Origin: Lumbricus terrestris
Lineage: Eukaryota; Annelida; Clitellata; Crassiclitellata; Lumbricidae
Length of the DNA stretch: 64,000 bases
Reading direction: 5' to 3'
Assembly: GCA_949752735.1 (NCBI GenBank)
Contig: OX457036.1
Span: 98,307,432 to 98,371,431 of the forward strand
Below the pieces are notes generated by a model, which was not told where the DNA came from, searched no databases, and saw nothing but the letters and a program-made list of their open reading frames with translations. The first letter of the stretch is position 1, and every line of letters begins with the position of its first letter. The translations under genes were made by a program, and so were the position numbers. Below are positions 43,001 to 52,880 of this stretch, in pieces.

Positions 43001-46000
43001 AGTCGTCTCAGGGAGGAACAGGAGGAAGAGGAGGAGGAGGCTGGGACCCATTATGTCCGCATTACAAGGCAGGCGCCCTAACTACTTGGCAACTATTCAA
43101 CTGCTGTTCAACTTTCATTTAATGGATTTCATACAGCACTCCTTCAAGAAACCTACTCGGAGGTGCTCCAACTGCGACCAGCATACCTGCACTATTCACT
43201 GAACATTTTTCTAAATGCAAAGCAACCGAGTGCCTTGTGTAAGTGTCAGCTGATTGACTGACTTTCTGACTGACTGACTGACTAGTCTAAAGTACCTCTT
43301 GCAATTGTGATATCTGTTTATTGAGTTGTCCCAGATCCTGTTTGATGATGAACGTTAATTGATCGATCTCTGGCTCCTTGTCATCGAATATCGACTTTCG
43401 CTTGGCCACTGCAATCACAGACGCAACAATCAAACTTTTCATGCTTCAATCACACATCAAAGATCACCATGCAGATCAATCAAAAGCAACAGAATAGTCA
43501 CATCAATCAAATATCACACACACATATAAGTAATGCAATAGTAAAATTTCAAGATCGATAATCATGCACATAATTAGCTGTCAGTCATTTTGTGTTCATT
43601 TTATTCTCTATGCTTCTATCCAGATTATCATATCTCAATTCTACATTCAATTGAACGCTAGGTCAAGATAAACTAATAAACACATTGGTAAAGAAAGAAG
43701 GAGAAGCAAGCAGACAGAAGACAGATTGAGAGACACAAAGACAGACAGAGAGACACAAAGACAGATAGAGAGACATAAAGACAGACAGAGAGACACAAAG
43801 ACAGATTGAGAGACACAAAGACAGACAGAGAGACACAAAGACAGATTGAGAGACACAAAGACAGACAGAGAGACACAAAAACAGATAGAGAGACATAAAA
43901 ACAGATAGACATTTGTAAAGACAGATGGAGAGACACAAAGACAGATGGAGAGACACAAAGACAGACAGAGAGACACAAAAACAGATAGAGAGACATAAAG
44001 ACAGATAGAGAGACATTTGTAAAGACAGATGGAGAGACACAAAGACAGATGGAGAGACACATAGATAGATCGACTAATAAAGGCATGAAGCAAAACCTGA
44101 ACTGACATAGCGTCAGTTTATCCAACTTGGAGTAGACACCTGCAAGGTCCCGAGATATTCGTCTACAAGAAATCAAGAAAAGAAACAAAAAGTTATTTAC
44201 ACACAAATTATTTCTTTTAACTATAAATCACAATTTATTGCTTATAATGCAGAAAAATGAAACCAATGAAATAAAATGTCATTTGGAGATTCAATCAAAT
44301 TTTTAGACAATGTATTGCACTGTTTTTTTATTGGGTCGCAAAGGTTTGTCAGTCACTCATTCACGTGAGTAAAGCAGGGAGGAGACCTGACCGACGACTC
44401 CAATTGGAGCGTAGACTCGGAACCGACCTGGGCTGGCGAACCAAAGTCCACCGTGCCCACCTTCTCGTGGGGCGACCTGTTAGTAACCCCTCCGTATGGA
44501 GGGGTGAACGAACGGGCACGGACGGCAAACGGGGGGAAGGCAATGGCAAACCACCCCTTATCTTTGCCAAGAAAATTCATGATGTATCCAAGAAGGAAAT
44601 CAACGATAGTCACCAAGGGTGAGACCCTCAGGCCTGAGGGTGACTTAATGGCTACTGAGGAAGAGCACATTGACGAGTCGGGAGCTACGGGTTCGAATGA
44701 AGCCACAGGACCAAAGCCGAAAGGACGTCCAGCGGTGGATATGGCCATGAAGCAAAGACTTGACATGAGCTGCAAAAAATCTATGAAGGTCGGAACGTGG
44801 AACGTCAGAAGCATGCAGAGTGGGAAGATGGACATCATTCAAAAAGAGATGGGAAGGATGGATATAGCGATACTGGGATTATGTGAGACCAGATGGAAGG
44901 GAAAAGGACACTTCAGATGGAACGGTTTTAAAATAGTAATGTCGGGGCAGGAGGAGAGGGGGAGGAATGGAGTTGCAATCATGTGCGATAGGAAGAGCGC
45001 TGATGCGATAATGGGGTATAATACAGTGAGTGACAGAGTACTGAGTGTAAGATTTAGGGGAGGAAGGATCAATACGACAATCATACAGGTTTATGCCCCT
45101 ACAGCGATGGCGGCAGAGGAGGAACAAGAAGCTTTCTACTTAGACCTGCAAGGGACAATTGACACAACACCGAGGGGAGACATACTGGTGATTATGGGTG
45201 ACTTCAACGCGAAAGTTGGCGAGGACAGAAGTGGATGGGAAGAAGTAGTGGGTAAGTACGGACTGGGTGTACGAAACGAGGCAGGGGAGAGAATGCTGGA
45301 GTTCTGCGATTCCAATGAACTACGAATAATGAACACATGGTTCGAACAACCGAAAAGAAGACTTTATACATGGACGACGCCGGATGGAAAACACAGGAAT
45401 CAGATCGACTACGTGTTGGTGAACAAAAGATGGAAGAGCACGATAAAAGATGTAAGAACAAGACCGGGGGCGGATTGCGGAACAGACCACGAGATAATAG
45501 TGGCTACATTACAGCTAAAGTTGAAGAAGTTGAAGAGAGGCAAAAGACTGACCAGTTTCGATTGCAAAGGCATAACACCAGAATACAGGGTGGAGATAAT
45601 GAATAGGTTTGAGATCTTAGAGAGAGACGATACAACGGAAGAGGAGGATGCAAACAAGCTATGGACAAAGATGAAAACTGCGATTCAGGAGGCGGCGGAG
45701 AAACATGTACCAAAGAAAACGTCAAGGAAAATTACACCATGGCTATCCAAAGAGGCCATTGAGGTGGCAATGGAAAGGAGAGTAGCAAAAAAGGAAGGGA
45801 ATAGGGATAGGGTAAAAACATTGAATAAGGCCTTCCAAAGGAAGGCAAGGGAGGATAAGGAAAACCATCTCAAGGAAATGTGCAAGGAGATGGAGGAAGA
45901 AGGGAAGAAAGGAAGAACTAAAGAACTGTTCGCAAAGATAAAGGAAATAACAAAGACAGCAGGCCCTAGAATGGGATCACTCAAGACAAAGGATGGGAAG

Positions 46001-49000
46001 ATAATAGGAGACGAGGAGGAGATGAAGGCAAGGTGGAGAGAGTATACGGAAGAGCTGTACAAGGAGGACGAACGTGTCGTGAAGGAAAACATCAAAATAG
46101 AGGAAGTTGAAAACGAACCAGAGATATTGGAGGCAGAGGTGGAGTGGGCGATAAAACAGTTAAAGGACAACAAAGCGCCAGGACACGATGGAATACCTAT
46201 AGAACTGGTAAAAGCGGGAGATGAAGCAGTGGTGAGGACTATTACAAAGCTATGCAATCAAATCTGGAGAACTGGGGAGTGGCCGGAGGATTGGAAAAGG
46301 TCAGTGTTCATACCAATATTCAAGAAAGGAGACGCGAGAGAGTGTGGAAATTATGGAACGATAGCGATGATATCGCACACGAGAGCAAAATACTACTCAA
46401 AATAATCCACAAAAGAATGGAGAAGACAATTGAAAGAGAATTACCAGCCAACCAAGCGGGATTCAGGAAGGCGCGTGGAACGCGTGATCACATCGCCAAT
46501 ATAAGGTGGATTATGGAGAGACAGAGGGAGTACGGGCAAGAGGTGCATATGTGTTTTATAGACTACAGCAAGGCGTTTGATTGCATAGACCATACACTAC
46601 TGTGGAGGACACTAATCGAGATGGGAATTCCGAAGCATCTGGTTAAACTACTGAAAGGCCTTTACGTGGATCAAGAGGCGGTTATAAGAACTGAATATGG
46701 AGACACAGAGAAATTTAAAATAAGGAAAGGAGTGAGGCAGGGGTGCATTTTGTCCCCTTTCCTGTTCAATCTGTATGCCGAGAGAATTATGAGGAGGGCT
46801 GGATTGGAGGAGGCAACAGAGGGGGTAAGGATAGCGGGGAAAATACTGAATAATTTGAGGTACGCTGATGATACGACATTATTGGCGGGTAAGAAGGACG
46901 ACCTGGCCGAGTTAATAAGAAGAGTCAGGATGGAAAGCGAAAAGGCGGGACTATACTTCAATGTAAAGAAAACAAAAGTTATGACAACTGCAACATGGGA
47001 AAACTTTGAGGTGGATGGAGAAACGATAGAGGTAGTATCGAGCTTCACATTCCTGGGATCTATGTTAGAGAAGGAGGGAAGATGTGATATGGAAATAAGG
47101 CGGAGGGTATCAATGGGAAAAACGGCAATGAACGGTCTGGGAAATATTTGGAAAGATAAATATGTGAGCAGGGAAACAAAGAAAAGACTGGTAAGAGCAC
47201 TGATCTTCCCGGTCGTCCTATATGGATGCGAAACATGGACAAAGACACTGGATATGGAAAAGAAAATCAACGCGTGCGAGATGTGGATTTGGAGAAAAAT
47301 GTTAAGGATTTCATGGACGGAGAAGAGAACTAACGAATCGGTGCGTGAGGAGCTCGGAATAGAGAGAGATGAGACACTACAGCAAACAGCGACTTGGAGG
47401 AAATTGAGCTACTTCGGCCATGTGATGAGATCTAACGGTTTGGAGAAGGAGCTGATGACGGCATGCGGTGAGGGAAGGAGGAGACGCGGAAGACCAAGGA
47501 AGAGATGGTTGGATGAGGTACAGGAAAAGTCTGGCATGAACTTGGAGGAGCTGAGAGAGGCAACAAGAGAGAGGGGACACTGGAGAGGATACATCAAGAA
47601 TATCGCCAGAGCTCCAAGAGCTGACGGCACCAGGTGACCAGGTGATTGCACTGTAGTTTATAAACATCATTCAAAGTTGAGAGAATTCAAACACTCTTGC
47701 GCAATGAACTACATCGTCCACCATTTCCAATGCTACTTGTCCTCTAAGTTTCTCTCATCCTCTTTGGTCTATCCAGTAGTAACTAGCTAAAAACAGGGTT
47801 TCCAAATTCTCATCCATCTGTTCTGACTGAAGACCTTAAATTACACATTTGCAGAATTACTCCTTGTCTCCTTTTCTTAAATCCAAAGATTGCTAGAGTC
47901 AGTGATCCAATGATTACTAGATCCATAGATAACTGGATCCAAAGATAAGTAGTGCTCAGCAGTGATGGTTTCATCATGATTTTTATGATCAAAGAAGATT
48001 GAATGACTGCAAGATCCAGTGGTCCCCAGATGAATGATAACTAAATAGGTCTTATATCAATTCCCATGAGACAGAACGAAATGATCGACTAAAGACAGCT
48101 GCAAAATCATTACATGGATAGCAAAAATTCGCAACTGCACACCAAGAATCATTTGTAACTTACTTTGCTAGAAATGTAAATTCATTTCGTTTCGCTTTCA
48201 ATGAATCAGATGACTTCAGCGGCTGACGTTCAGTCATCTGAAATGAACACCAGATAGCATAAACTACCATAATATGTCCATCTACACACTCTCAGAAATC
48301 CAAGATGAAGGCTCAAGACTCCGATATCTGTGTGTGAAGCAATTAAAAAAGCAAATTACAAACACAAGACTCTGATGACGATGATCAAGTCGAACATGCA
48401 ATTTCTAAAGAGCAAAAATCAGAGCAGAACTCATTTATTCAGATAAAATTATGATTAAGTCAACGGATGGAGTATAGCAGATGCGTCTGGAAACTGTTGT
48501 CTCTAAAGTTGAAAGGATCAATGTTCAAGAAGTGAAGCATGATCACAGCAAGTTAACAACCGCTTTAACACTCCACCTTGTTGTCTACCTGGGTAATTAG
48601 AAACTTAGAATGGATGGATGGGTGGATGGATGGGTGGATGGATGGATTGATGGATGCTTTGTATCTCTTACATTTGATGATGTTAATTTATACATGTACA
48701 ATTGTAAATATGGACGGACGGACGGATGGATGGATGGATGGATGGATGGATGGATGGATGGATGGATGGATGGTCTGCTCTACAATTCTATCTGGCAGTT
48801 CTCTTTTTTTACTCTCTCATCTAAAACTTGCTTCTTCTCTCTTGGCCTTGCATACTGGGAGCGCTTCTGAGTAGTTCACCCTACTAGAGATGATTTATAA
48901 ATGGTTAACTACAATACAGTACAATACAATACAATAAACTGCATTTCATACAGTACAATAGAATTGTACTGTACAGTACAATAGAACTGTATCTGACAAT

Positions 49001-49487
49001 GCTCTTCTTCCAAAGTTCAGAAGAGCACACAAGATACATGATCGTATGCCAATATGCAACTGAGCATCAGAATTTGCTCTTGAAAGGCCATCAATGAAGA
49101 AAATAAACATGAATATATGTTTATCACATCTGAAAAATCAAATTTTTTGAATAAATCTCTTAAGTCTTTTCCCTATGGTTGGGTTGGGAGTGTTCCTGAG
49201 TAGTTTCATTGAAGGGATGCAATATAAGCGGACAGAATGAATGAATGTCAGCGGACAGTATCTGACTAGATGTGATAATCCTATCCTACCTGACCGGACT
49301 GCATAATTGATCGGACAATCGCACTGAATTCATGTGACCTGTCATGGCGACAGACAGAAGACGAAGCAGTGAACCCATGATCCTCTCTGCTCTCGTCTTT
49401 CACGTTGTACGCTCGAATGTTGTTCGTCTCAGCAACGGTGGCGCCACTGTTGTCAGAGTCCGTTCGACGGCGTCGTCGTGACGACAT
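33894..49487 (-). CDS. STX5: Syntaxin-5 gene (10 coding exons, about 354 aa)
   Basis: Syntaxin-5 is the Qa-SNARE for ER-Golgi and intra-Golgi membrane fusion. Coding exons on the minus strand are 49290-49487, 48164-48237, 44107-44162, 43296-43408, 41983-42057, 41411-41467, 39323-39416, 36292-36407, 35463-35584 and 33894-34053. They sum to 1065 bases with compatible phases, giving 354 residues, nearly the length of the long human isoform. Landmarks are [102 protein letters not shown] (start of the SNARE motif), the zero-layer Gln near residue 296 ([12 protein letters not shown]), and a C-terminal membrane anchor of about 22 residues after SSNRW. Introns carry six minisatellites, a LINE and a fold-back transposon. 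Confidence 0.95.
34085..34170 (-). mobile_element. CR1-like 3' tail fragment
   Basis: ATTCATTTACAGCATTTATA, then TAGCACCTCTACATAGTAAC, is a reversed and diverged version of the CR1 tail. Lies in the last STX5 intron. Confidence 0.4.
34422..35500. repeat. 69-bp minisatellite carrying the STX5 exon 9 end and splice donor (16 copies)
   Basis: The donor junction recurs 16 times at exact 69-bp steps from 34422 to 35457. Each unit, on the minus strand, contains codons for [13 protein letters not shown], the donor AGAG|GTACAA and about 30 intronic bases. The first copy in transcription order is the genuine exon. Variants (CAAATAAG/CAGATAAG, GCATGTTG/GCAGGTTG) are distributed in a patterned order. 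All units are in phase (69 = 3 x 23) with no stop, so long frames appear on both strands. Confidence 0.97.
35463..35584 (-). CDS. STX5: STX5 coding exon 9 (SNARE motif, first two thirds)
   Basis: The acceptor GTCTTTTAG precedes GACAGATTCG. Encodes [20 protein letters not shown] and [20 protein letters not shown] plus two bases of Arg. The donor is CAGAG|GTACAA. It includes the Qa zero-layer glutamine in QEQG. Its last 38 or so bases and donor are part of the 69-bp minisatellite. Confidence 0.93.
35590..35695. repeat. Tandem duplication, about 54 bp x 2
   Basis: The phrase ACAACATTCGACCGGAGGTT ... CTCTCCCCTTAGACACAAGA occurs twice, ending close to the exon 9 acceptor (35584). Confidence 0.85.
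36182..36290. repeat. GATG/GATA tetranucleotide tract
   Basis: Impure GGATGGAT-type repeats just after the exon 8 donor. Confidence 0.8.
36292..36407 (-). CDS. STX5: STX5 coding exon 8
   Basis: The acceptor GTTGTGGCAG precedes ATAGCAACAAG. Encodes (N)[38 protein letters not shown]. The donor is GAG|GTTGTC. VAIDM and QQLQ match the linker just before the SNARE motif. The acceptor lies in the terminal unit of a minisatellite, so up to 14 upstream copies of it exist. Confidence 0.85.
36395..36893. repeat. 33/34-bp minisatellite containing the STX5 exon 8 acceptor
   Basis: Fifteen copies with the core TTGCTATCTGCCACAACAAA, starting at 36401. Nine units step by 33 bp and six by 34 bp. Reversed, each copy reads TTTGTTGTGGCAG|ATAGCAAC, which is exactly the acceptor and first codons of exon 8 (36407 downwards). 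The copy nearest the gene body is the real exon boundary. In the 33-bp part the exon frame stays open. Confidence 0.95.
37010..37085. repeat. (TA)n microsatellite
   Basis: About 38 TA units next to the left end of the fold-back element. A shorter TA run lies at its right end (38944-38968), as expected for insertion into a TA microsatellite. Confidence 0.95.
37086..38943. mobile_element. Long-TIR fold-back DNA transposon (Tc1/mariner-like)
   Basis: The left arm begins AGGGTGTCCCAAAAAAACTT and the right arm ends in its reverse complement (GTTTTTTTCGGGACACCCT). The inverted similarity runs about 575 bp into each side (to about 37670 and from about 38360). It was inserted in a TA repeat and is flanked by TA. 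The roughly 690-bp centre shows no intact transposase. Termini and TA target fit Tc1/mariner, tentatively. Lies in STX5 intron 7. Confidence 0.75.
39175..39302. repeat. Short GGAAGACAGGAGACAAA tandem repeat
   Basis: About seven copies of a 17-bp unit in STX5 intron 7, immediately beyond the exon 7 donor. A stray copy occurs at about 41287-41306 in intron 5/6 sequence. Confidence 0.85.
39323..39416 (-). CDS. STX5: STX5 coding exon 7
   Basis: The acceptor is TTGTTATTAG|ACTCTG. Encodes [20 protein letters not shown] and [11 protein letters not shown] plus one base at the donor TTACA|GTAAGC. This is the Ser-rich linker before the SNARE region. An alternative acceptor at CTCTGCAG would drop three residues. 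Confidence 0.8.
39430..40750. repeat. 18-bp minisatellite with higher-order pattern, STX5 intron 6
   Basis: About 70 copies of an 18-bp unit, GAGGAGAAGATGAACGA and variants. There are three main types: X (AACGAGAG), Y (AATGACAG) and Z (AATGAGAG). The order XXYZXYYZ recurs several times, sometimes followed by YY, giving a 144-bp (or 180-bp) higher-order unit. It starts within about 30 bases of the exon 7 acceptor. Confidence 0.95.
41411..41467 (-). CDS. STX5: STX5 coding exon 6
   Basis: A 57-base exon. The acceptor CATTTTAG precedes TCGAAGTTGG, and the donor is ACAGAG|GTTCTC. Encodes [19 protein letters not shown], equivalent to SKLASMSNDFKSVLEVRTE. Confidence 0.9.
41983..42057 (-). CDS. STX5: STX5 coding exon 5
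   Basis: The acceptor TTGTTGCAG precedes TTGAGTCG. Encodes [20 protein letters not shown] and LVTLQ (25 codons, phase 0 at both ends). [12 protein letters not shown] matches QTHSNTIVVSLQ of other syntaxin-5 proteins. Confidence 0.92.
42244..42710. repeat. 24-bp minisatellite in STX5 intron 4
   Basis: About 17 copies of CACCTATCCATTCCATCCAA plus TATC. One copy lacks a base (near 42588), which shifts the meaningless reading frames. The left end is a CATCCATC/GTCC tetranucleotide run from which it may have grown. Confidence 0.95.
42940..43190 (-). mobile_element. CR1-like tail and SINE-like head
   Basis: On the minus strand, GGAGCACCTCCGAGTAGG... TTGAAGGAGTGCTGTATGAA (about 43125-43175) is a CR1 3' tail. 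It is followed by GCCAAGTAGTTAGGGCGCCT, which looks like a tRNA-type SINE head (about 43090 downwards). Diverged. Confidence 0.45.
43296..43408 (-). CDS. STX5: STX5 coding exon 4
   Basis: The acceptor GATTGCAG precedes TGGCCAAGCG. Encodes [38 protein letters not shown]. The donor is GAG|GTACTT. It covers the last Habc helix region and is among the most conserved parts of syntaxin-5. Confidence 0.92.
43690..44065. repeat. 18-bp minisatellite in STX5 intron 3
   Basis: About 20 copies of AGACAGAGAGACACAAAG, with variants (GATTGAG, GATGGAG, ATAAAG), some with a TTTGTAA insertion. It ends about 40 bases from exon 3. The long minus-strand frames over it are artefacts. Confidence 0.92.
44107..44162 (-). 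CDS. STX5: STX5 coding exon 3
   Basis: The acceptor TTCTTGTAG precedes ACGAATATC. Encodes [18 protein letters not shown] plus one base. The donor is CTAT|GTCAGT. The frame continues as LAKRKS in the next exon. Confidence 0.88.
44453..46405 (+). pseudogene. LINE endonuclease and N-terminal RT frame
   Basis: Endonuclease motifs are [55 protein letters not shown] and CGTDHEIIV. The RT begins with [17 protein letters not shown] and [10 protein letters not shown]. The frame ends at [11 protein letters not shown], just after [10 protein letters not shown]. Homology continues in another frame from 46385. Removing one AG of the local AGAG would restore the frame, so a 2-base insertion is likely. The usual Arg of NYRTIA is Gly here. 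Confidence 0.82.
46385..47637 (+). pseudogene. LINE RT C-terminal frame
   Basis: Continues the preceding frame from [14 protein letters not shown]. It has RT motifs [48 protein letters not shown] and the catalytic [13 protein letters not shown]. The C-terminal region [17 protein letters not shown] and [16 protein letters not shown] is shared with the serpin-intron LINE. The copy appears complete except for the frameshift. Confidence 0.85.
48164..48237 (-). CDS. STX5: STX5 coding exon 2
   Basis: The acceptor TTCATTTCAG precedes ATGACTGAACG. Encodes [20 protein letters not shown] and TFLA, then two bases of a Lys codon at the donor [20 protein letters not shown] corresponds to RSEFTLMAK of other syntaxin-5 proteins. 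Confidence 0.9.
48600..48775. repeat. ATGG tetranucleotide arrays
   Basis: Two runs of GGATGGAT units (48609-48655 and 48718-48773) in STX5 intron 1. Confidence 0.9.
48780..48915 (+). mobile_element. CR1-like LINE 3' end
   Basis: Reads [22 protein letters not shown] and stop, like FLSHLKTVLFGRAEVGSASE of the LINE at 52-55 kb. The diverged tail GAGCGCTTCTGAGTAGTTCA follows. Confidence 0.7.
49150..49250 (+). mobile_element. CR1-like LINE 3' end
   Basis: Reads [14 protein letters not shown] and stop, then the tail CATTGAAGGGATGCAATATA and a GAATGAATG run. Ends just before the STX5 exon 1 donor. Confidence 0.6.
49290..49487 (-). CDS. STX5: STX5 coding exon 1
   Basis: Begins [15 protein letters not shown] and ends in [18 protein letters not shown] before GTAGGA (phase 0). 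The five arginines at the N-terminus recall the Arg-based ER-retrieval signal of the long vertebrate isoform; the equivalence is inferred. The short-isoform start is not evident. Confidence 0.88.
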
Positions 49488-51233
49488 CGCATCTTATTAA
49501 TACCAACTATCATCAAACACAAGATTTCAATTTCATGTCAATGTTTCAACATCTGACCAACATGAAAATAATTCTTCATAATCAATATCAATTTATCAAT
49601 CAAAGCTAGCTTTGACGTATGCCTTCTTTTCCTTCAGGCTTGAATTAATCCCTCTCTGCGTAGGGGTCAGCCACTCGGATCCTCCTCTTCCACTTTCCTC
49701 CTTTGACGTATGCCTGATTCCTTGATATTAGAGAAAAATGCTCACATAAGTACATTACCAAATTATGCAAGAAAACGCTCTTCCTACGAAGACATCTTAC
49801 TGTGACTCGCCTTTTCCGGCTTGCTTTAGCAATCTAAATTAATCACTTGGCACAGCATAATAACTTTTTATCAGTTCGGCTTCTACTTTGGCATGAATCT
49901 TTTCATCAATCCAGCTTCCATTCAATGGGCAAAAACTCGTTTCATCACTACAGCTTCTATTTGAGCAACAACTATTTTTTATCAGTCCAGGTTCTATTTT
50001 AATAACACGCACTGTTTTATTCATTTCCTATTTAATCTAGAATCTTTTACTCGATACATTTCTATTTAAGTACAAATATTTTCATCAATACGACTTTCAT
50101 TTAGCGAGAATTTTTCAACAATCATCTTTGGTCTGGAGTATCACTATGTGAGCAACCCGGAAAAACCGAGTCACACAGACATTTTTAAGGGCTAGCAAAG
50201 AGCGCCTTCTTTAAAAGCCGCTACATAAATGTAATACGATACGTAGTGGCAGAGTAGGCCTAGGCTAGATAAGTTTTTACAAACTGACAAAAGAGTCATA
50301 GCATCATCCCTTGAACTTCTGAAAACTAATTTTCTTAAGAATTGCATAAGAGAACCTTCTGTATGGTAGAGCCAAGCAGTGTAACAGGACGAACTGTTCG
50401 TATTTTAAAGTTATTTAATACGATTTCGTGTTTGCTTTACTGCTGTTCGATAGGTGACTTCCGTTGTAAACAAAACATCGGGTGCGTTTTCAGTCCTACT
50501 GTTCTATTCTATGATAGTTTGCGTGGAATAATATTTTTTATTATAATTTTAGCAACTAGAATTTCACGATTTTTACTTTTTATTTTGTTTAGAAAAGTTT
50601 ACTTCTGATTAAAATTCGATCTAAAAATGAATTATAATTGATTGGCTCACGTGGTGATTTAGTTAAGTTTGATCCAGCAAGCTATACCTAGGCTACTCGG
50701 CACCGGATGATTCGCTTGCAATAGACTATACCGACAACTGCATGCATGGCCAGTTATGAGAGTCATCAAGCCGACCCACGATTATTTTCCATGATTTCCT
50801 AGGAGGGTAACATGGGACACGTTCGGCATTGTTCAAAGCAGCCAATTAAACAGCAATCGGTCAATGTCCTAATTACACCGAGAAAACGCCCACGTAGGCT
50901 ACCACACCCCAGACCCCTCTCTCACACCACCACACCTCCCACCACCACCACCACTACGTACCACACTCCGACCTTCACCGGTACGCTACCCGTGAAATTA
51001 GGGTTTTCGGAAAAAATGTATCCTCCGCCCTCCCCTGACACTGAATCTAAAAACTCTTGGTCATCTTAATTCAGTGTGGTTAAACGGAAAAAGACATGAT
51101 GCATAAAATACAAAACCACTGTGATATATAGGCCTACAATTAAGGGACTGAAACGATCAACCTGGTCAGTGCAAGAAAGATGGCACCATATGCAAGAACA
51201 CATAGGCTATGGTGCAAAGAATTATCTTACATG
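49488..51233. other. Region upstream of STX5
   Basis: Expected to hold the STX5 promoter and 5' UTR. I see no clear TATA box or CpG cluster. There is a possible degraded CR1 tail at about 50190-50235. A short open frame at 50812-51069, with Pro/Thr-rich simple sequence, is unlikely to be a gene. TAGGCCTA motifs reappear from about 50257. Confidence 0.4.
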
Positions 51234-51373
51234 CAGGGCTGTACTGGTAAATTTTGAGGTGAGTATACACGCTGATCTCAAGAAAATTCCGCCCCCTTGG
51301 GAAATTTCGTCCATTTTGCCGTCTGAAAAATCTGATGACCTTTTTTAGTCATCCGGCCAAAAAAACATCTTAA

Positions 51374-51812
51374 GGGGCCGTCCATAAAGTACGTCACGCT
51401 CCAGGGGAGGAGGGGTGTAAGAAAGTGTGACAGAGTGTGACAGGGGGAGGGGTCAGGCCATGTGTGACGTCACACATTTATTTTTTAAATTCTTTATTAT
51501 TTCTTTGTTTTTAGTACCTAAAATCCGACCCGGCCCGGCCAGACGTGTCTAAAACCCGGCCTGGCGGGATAAAAGTTTATTTCCCGTCACTATCAAAGCG
51601 TTTAGGGACACACGTCACTATCAGAGGGATTAGGGATAGTATCCTAGGGTTGAGAGCGTTAGGTAAATGGTTATGTTTTTAAAAAAATTGTTCGAAAGTG
51701 TGACGTACTTTAGGGGGGGGGGGGGGGGGTCCGAGATTTGTGACAGTTTGTGACAGGGGGAGGGGGGTCAAAATTGGTCAAAAATAGCGTGACGTACTTT
51801 ATGGACGGCCCC
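51374..51812. mobile_element. PIF/Harbinger-type MITE (439 bp)
   Basis: Inverted termini begin GGGGCCGTCCATAAAGTACG and are flanked by the 3-bp duplication TAA (51371-51373 and 51813-51815). Termini and duplication length fit Harbinger. It contains a run of about 19 G (51713-51730), a potential G-quadruplex. No coding sequence. Confidence 0.75.
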
Positions 51813-52251
51813 TAAACAGCCCTGTGCGCTTGATTTACTAGCGTGTAGATCTCTACGGTGTAGGGGAGGGTGCCCCAAGACGGGACGGTACACAAGATGA
51901 GACGATTCAGTTTTCTCGCAGTCGTTTTGCGCGTTTCTTTCTTATTAGCCTTCAATGGATCGACGATTACCTCGGCTATGTATGTACGAGTTTCAGTTCC
52001 TGTGTTGACGATATCCGATATACAGATAAACATTTTTTGTTTTGAGCTAGTTAGCTTAAGATTTTGCGAGTTTAAATAATCGCATAAAGTCATCACTGTA
52101 CGGACACATTTTGAAACGTGTTCGGTGGCAAGACACAGTAAAATATATTACCAAACGCATGTATTTTGAGATGAGCGATAATACGTTGTGTTTACATTAA
52201 AAATTGATACTCATTCATTATATGCATTTATATAGCGCCTCTTCAAGGGGG

Positions 52252-52872
52252 CTACTCAGAGGCGCTCCCAACCTCAGCGCGGCCAAATAAAACTGTTTTA
52301 AGATGAGAGAGGAAAGTCTGAGAAGGATTTTTACAAAGAGAGCGGAGGGTCAGAGGAAGACCATTCCAGGTTGAGGGTCCCACCACCGAGAAAGCACGGC
52401 TCTGCATAGTGGAAGTTCGAGCAAAAGGTACTGAGAGTAGACTTTGTTCAGTCGAACGAAGGGAGCGGAAGGGGTGAGAACTAAGAGTAGGGCTACAAAG
52501 CTCACAAAGATAGGCAGGAGCAAGGCCTAGCATGCAGCGCCAGACTAGAGTAGATATCCTATACTCAATTCGCTGCTTGAGTGGAAGCCAGTGGAGAACG
52601 TCACGCATATAGCTGGAGATGTGGCTGAATTTAGGTATGCGGCCAATAAGGCGGGCTGCAGAGCGCAGGACGCGATCAATGCAACTCAGACGGGAAATTG
52701 GTAGGCCAGCATAGAGAGAGCAGCAGTAGTCAAGTCTGGTGGTAACAAAAGAATGGACAAGGGTTGCAGCAGCAGTAGGAGTAAGTGAGCGAGCAACAGT
52801 GCGTAGTTGACGGAGTTGATAATAACAGGCACGGCTGAGTGAGTGAATATGTGGAGCAAAGGTGAGCTCTTG
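52252..52872 (-). pseudogene. CR1-like LINE, C-terminal part
   Basis: Resumes as ELTFAPHIHSLSRACYYQLR, then LVHSFVTTRLDYCCSLYAGL, DVLHWLPLKQRIEYRISTLV and FSVVGPSTWNGLPLTLRSL. It ends VGSASE and stop. This is the conserved region after the RT in CR1/L2/Rex-type LINEs. The hAT was inserted between it and the RT part. Confidence 0.85.
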
Positions 52873-52880
52873 GTCCAGAG

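Larger units (their letters stand above)
44340..47650 (+). mobile_element. RTE/BovB-like LINE in STX5 intron 2, antisense
   Basis: Runs from a GC-rich 5' UTR (about 44345-44600, containing GGGGAAGGCAATGGCAAACC, a phrase typical of RTE leaders) to a 3' end with a short CCAGGTGA duplication that includes the stop codon. It encodes endonuclease and RT but is frameshifted at about 46385. It sits between STX5 exons 2 and 3 and is transcribed opposite to the gene. Confidence 0.82.

Noticed and set aside
50812..51069. 85-codon Pro/Thr-rich frame upstream of STX5
   Set aside because: Low-complexity ACC repeats, no conserved motif, no splice context.
51817..51824. CAGCCCTG as the right end of the outer hAT element
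   Set aside because: Its flank does not match the left 8-bp flank, whereas the end at 55655 matches at seven of eight bases.
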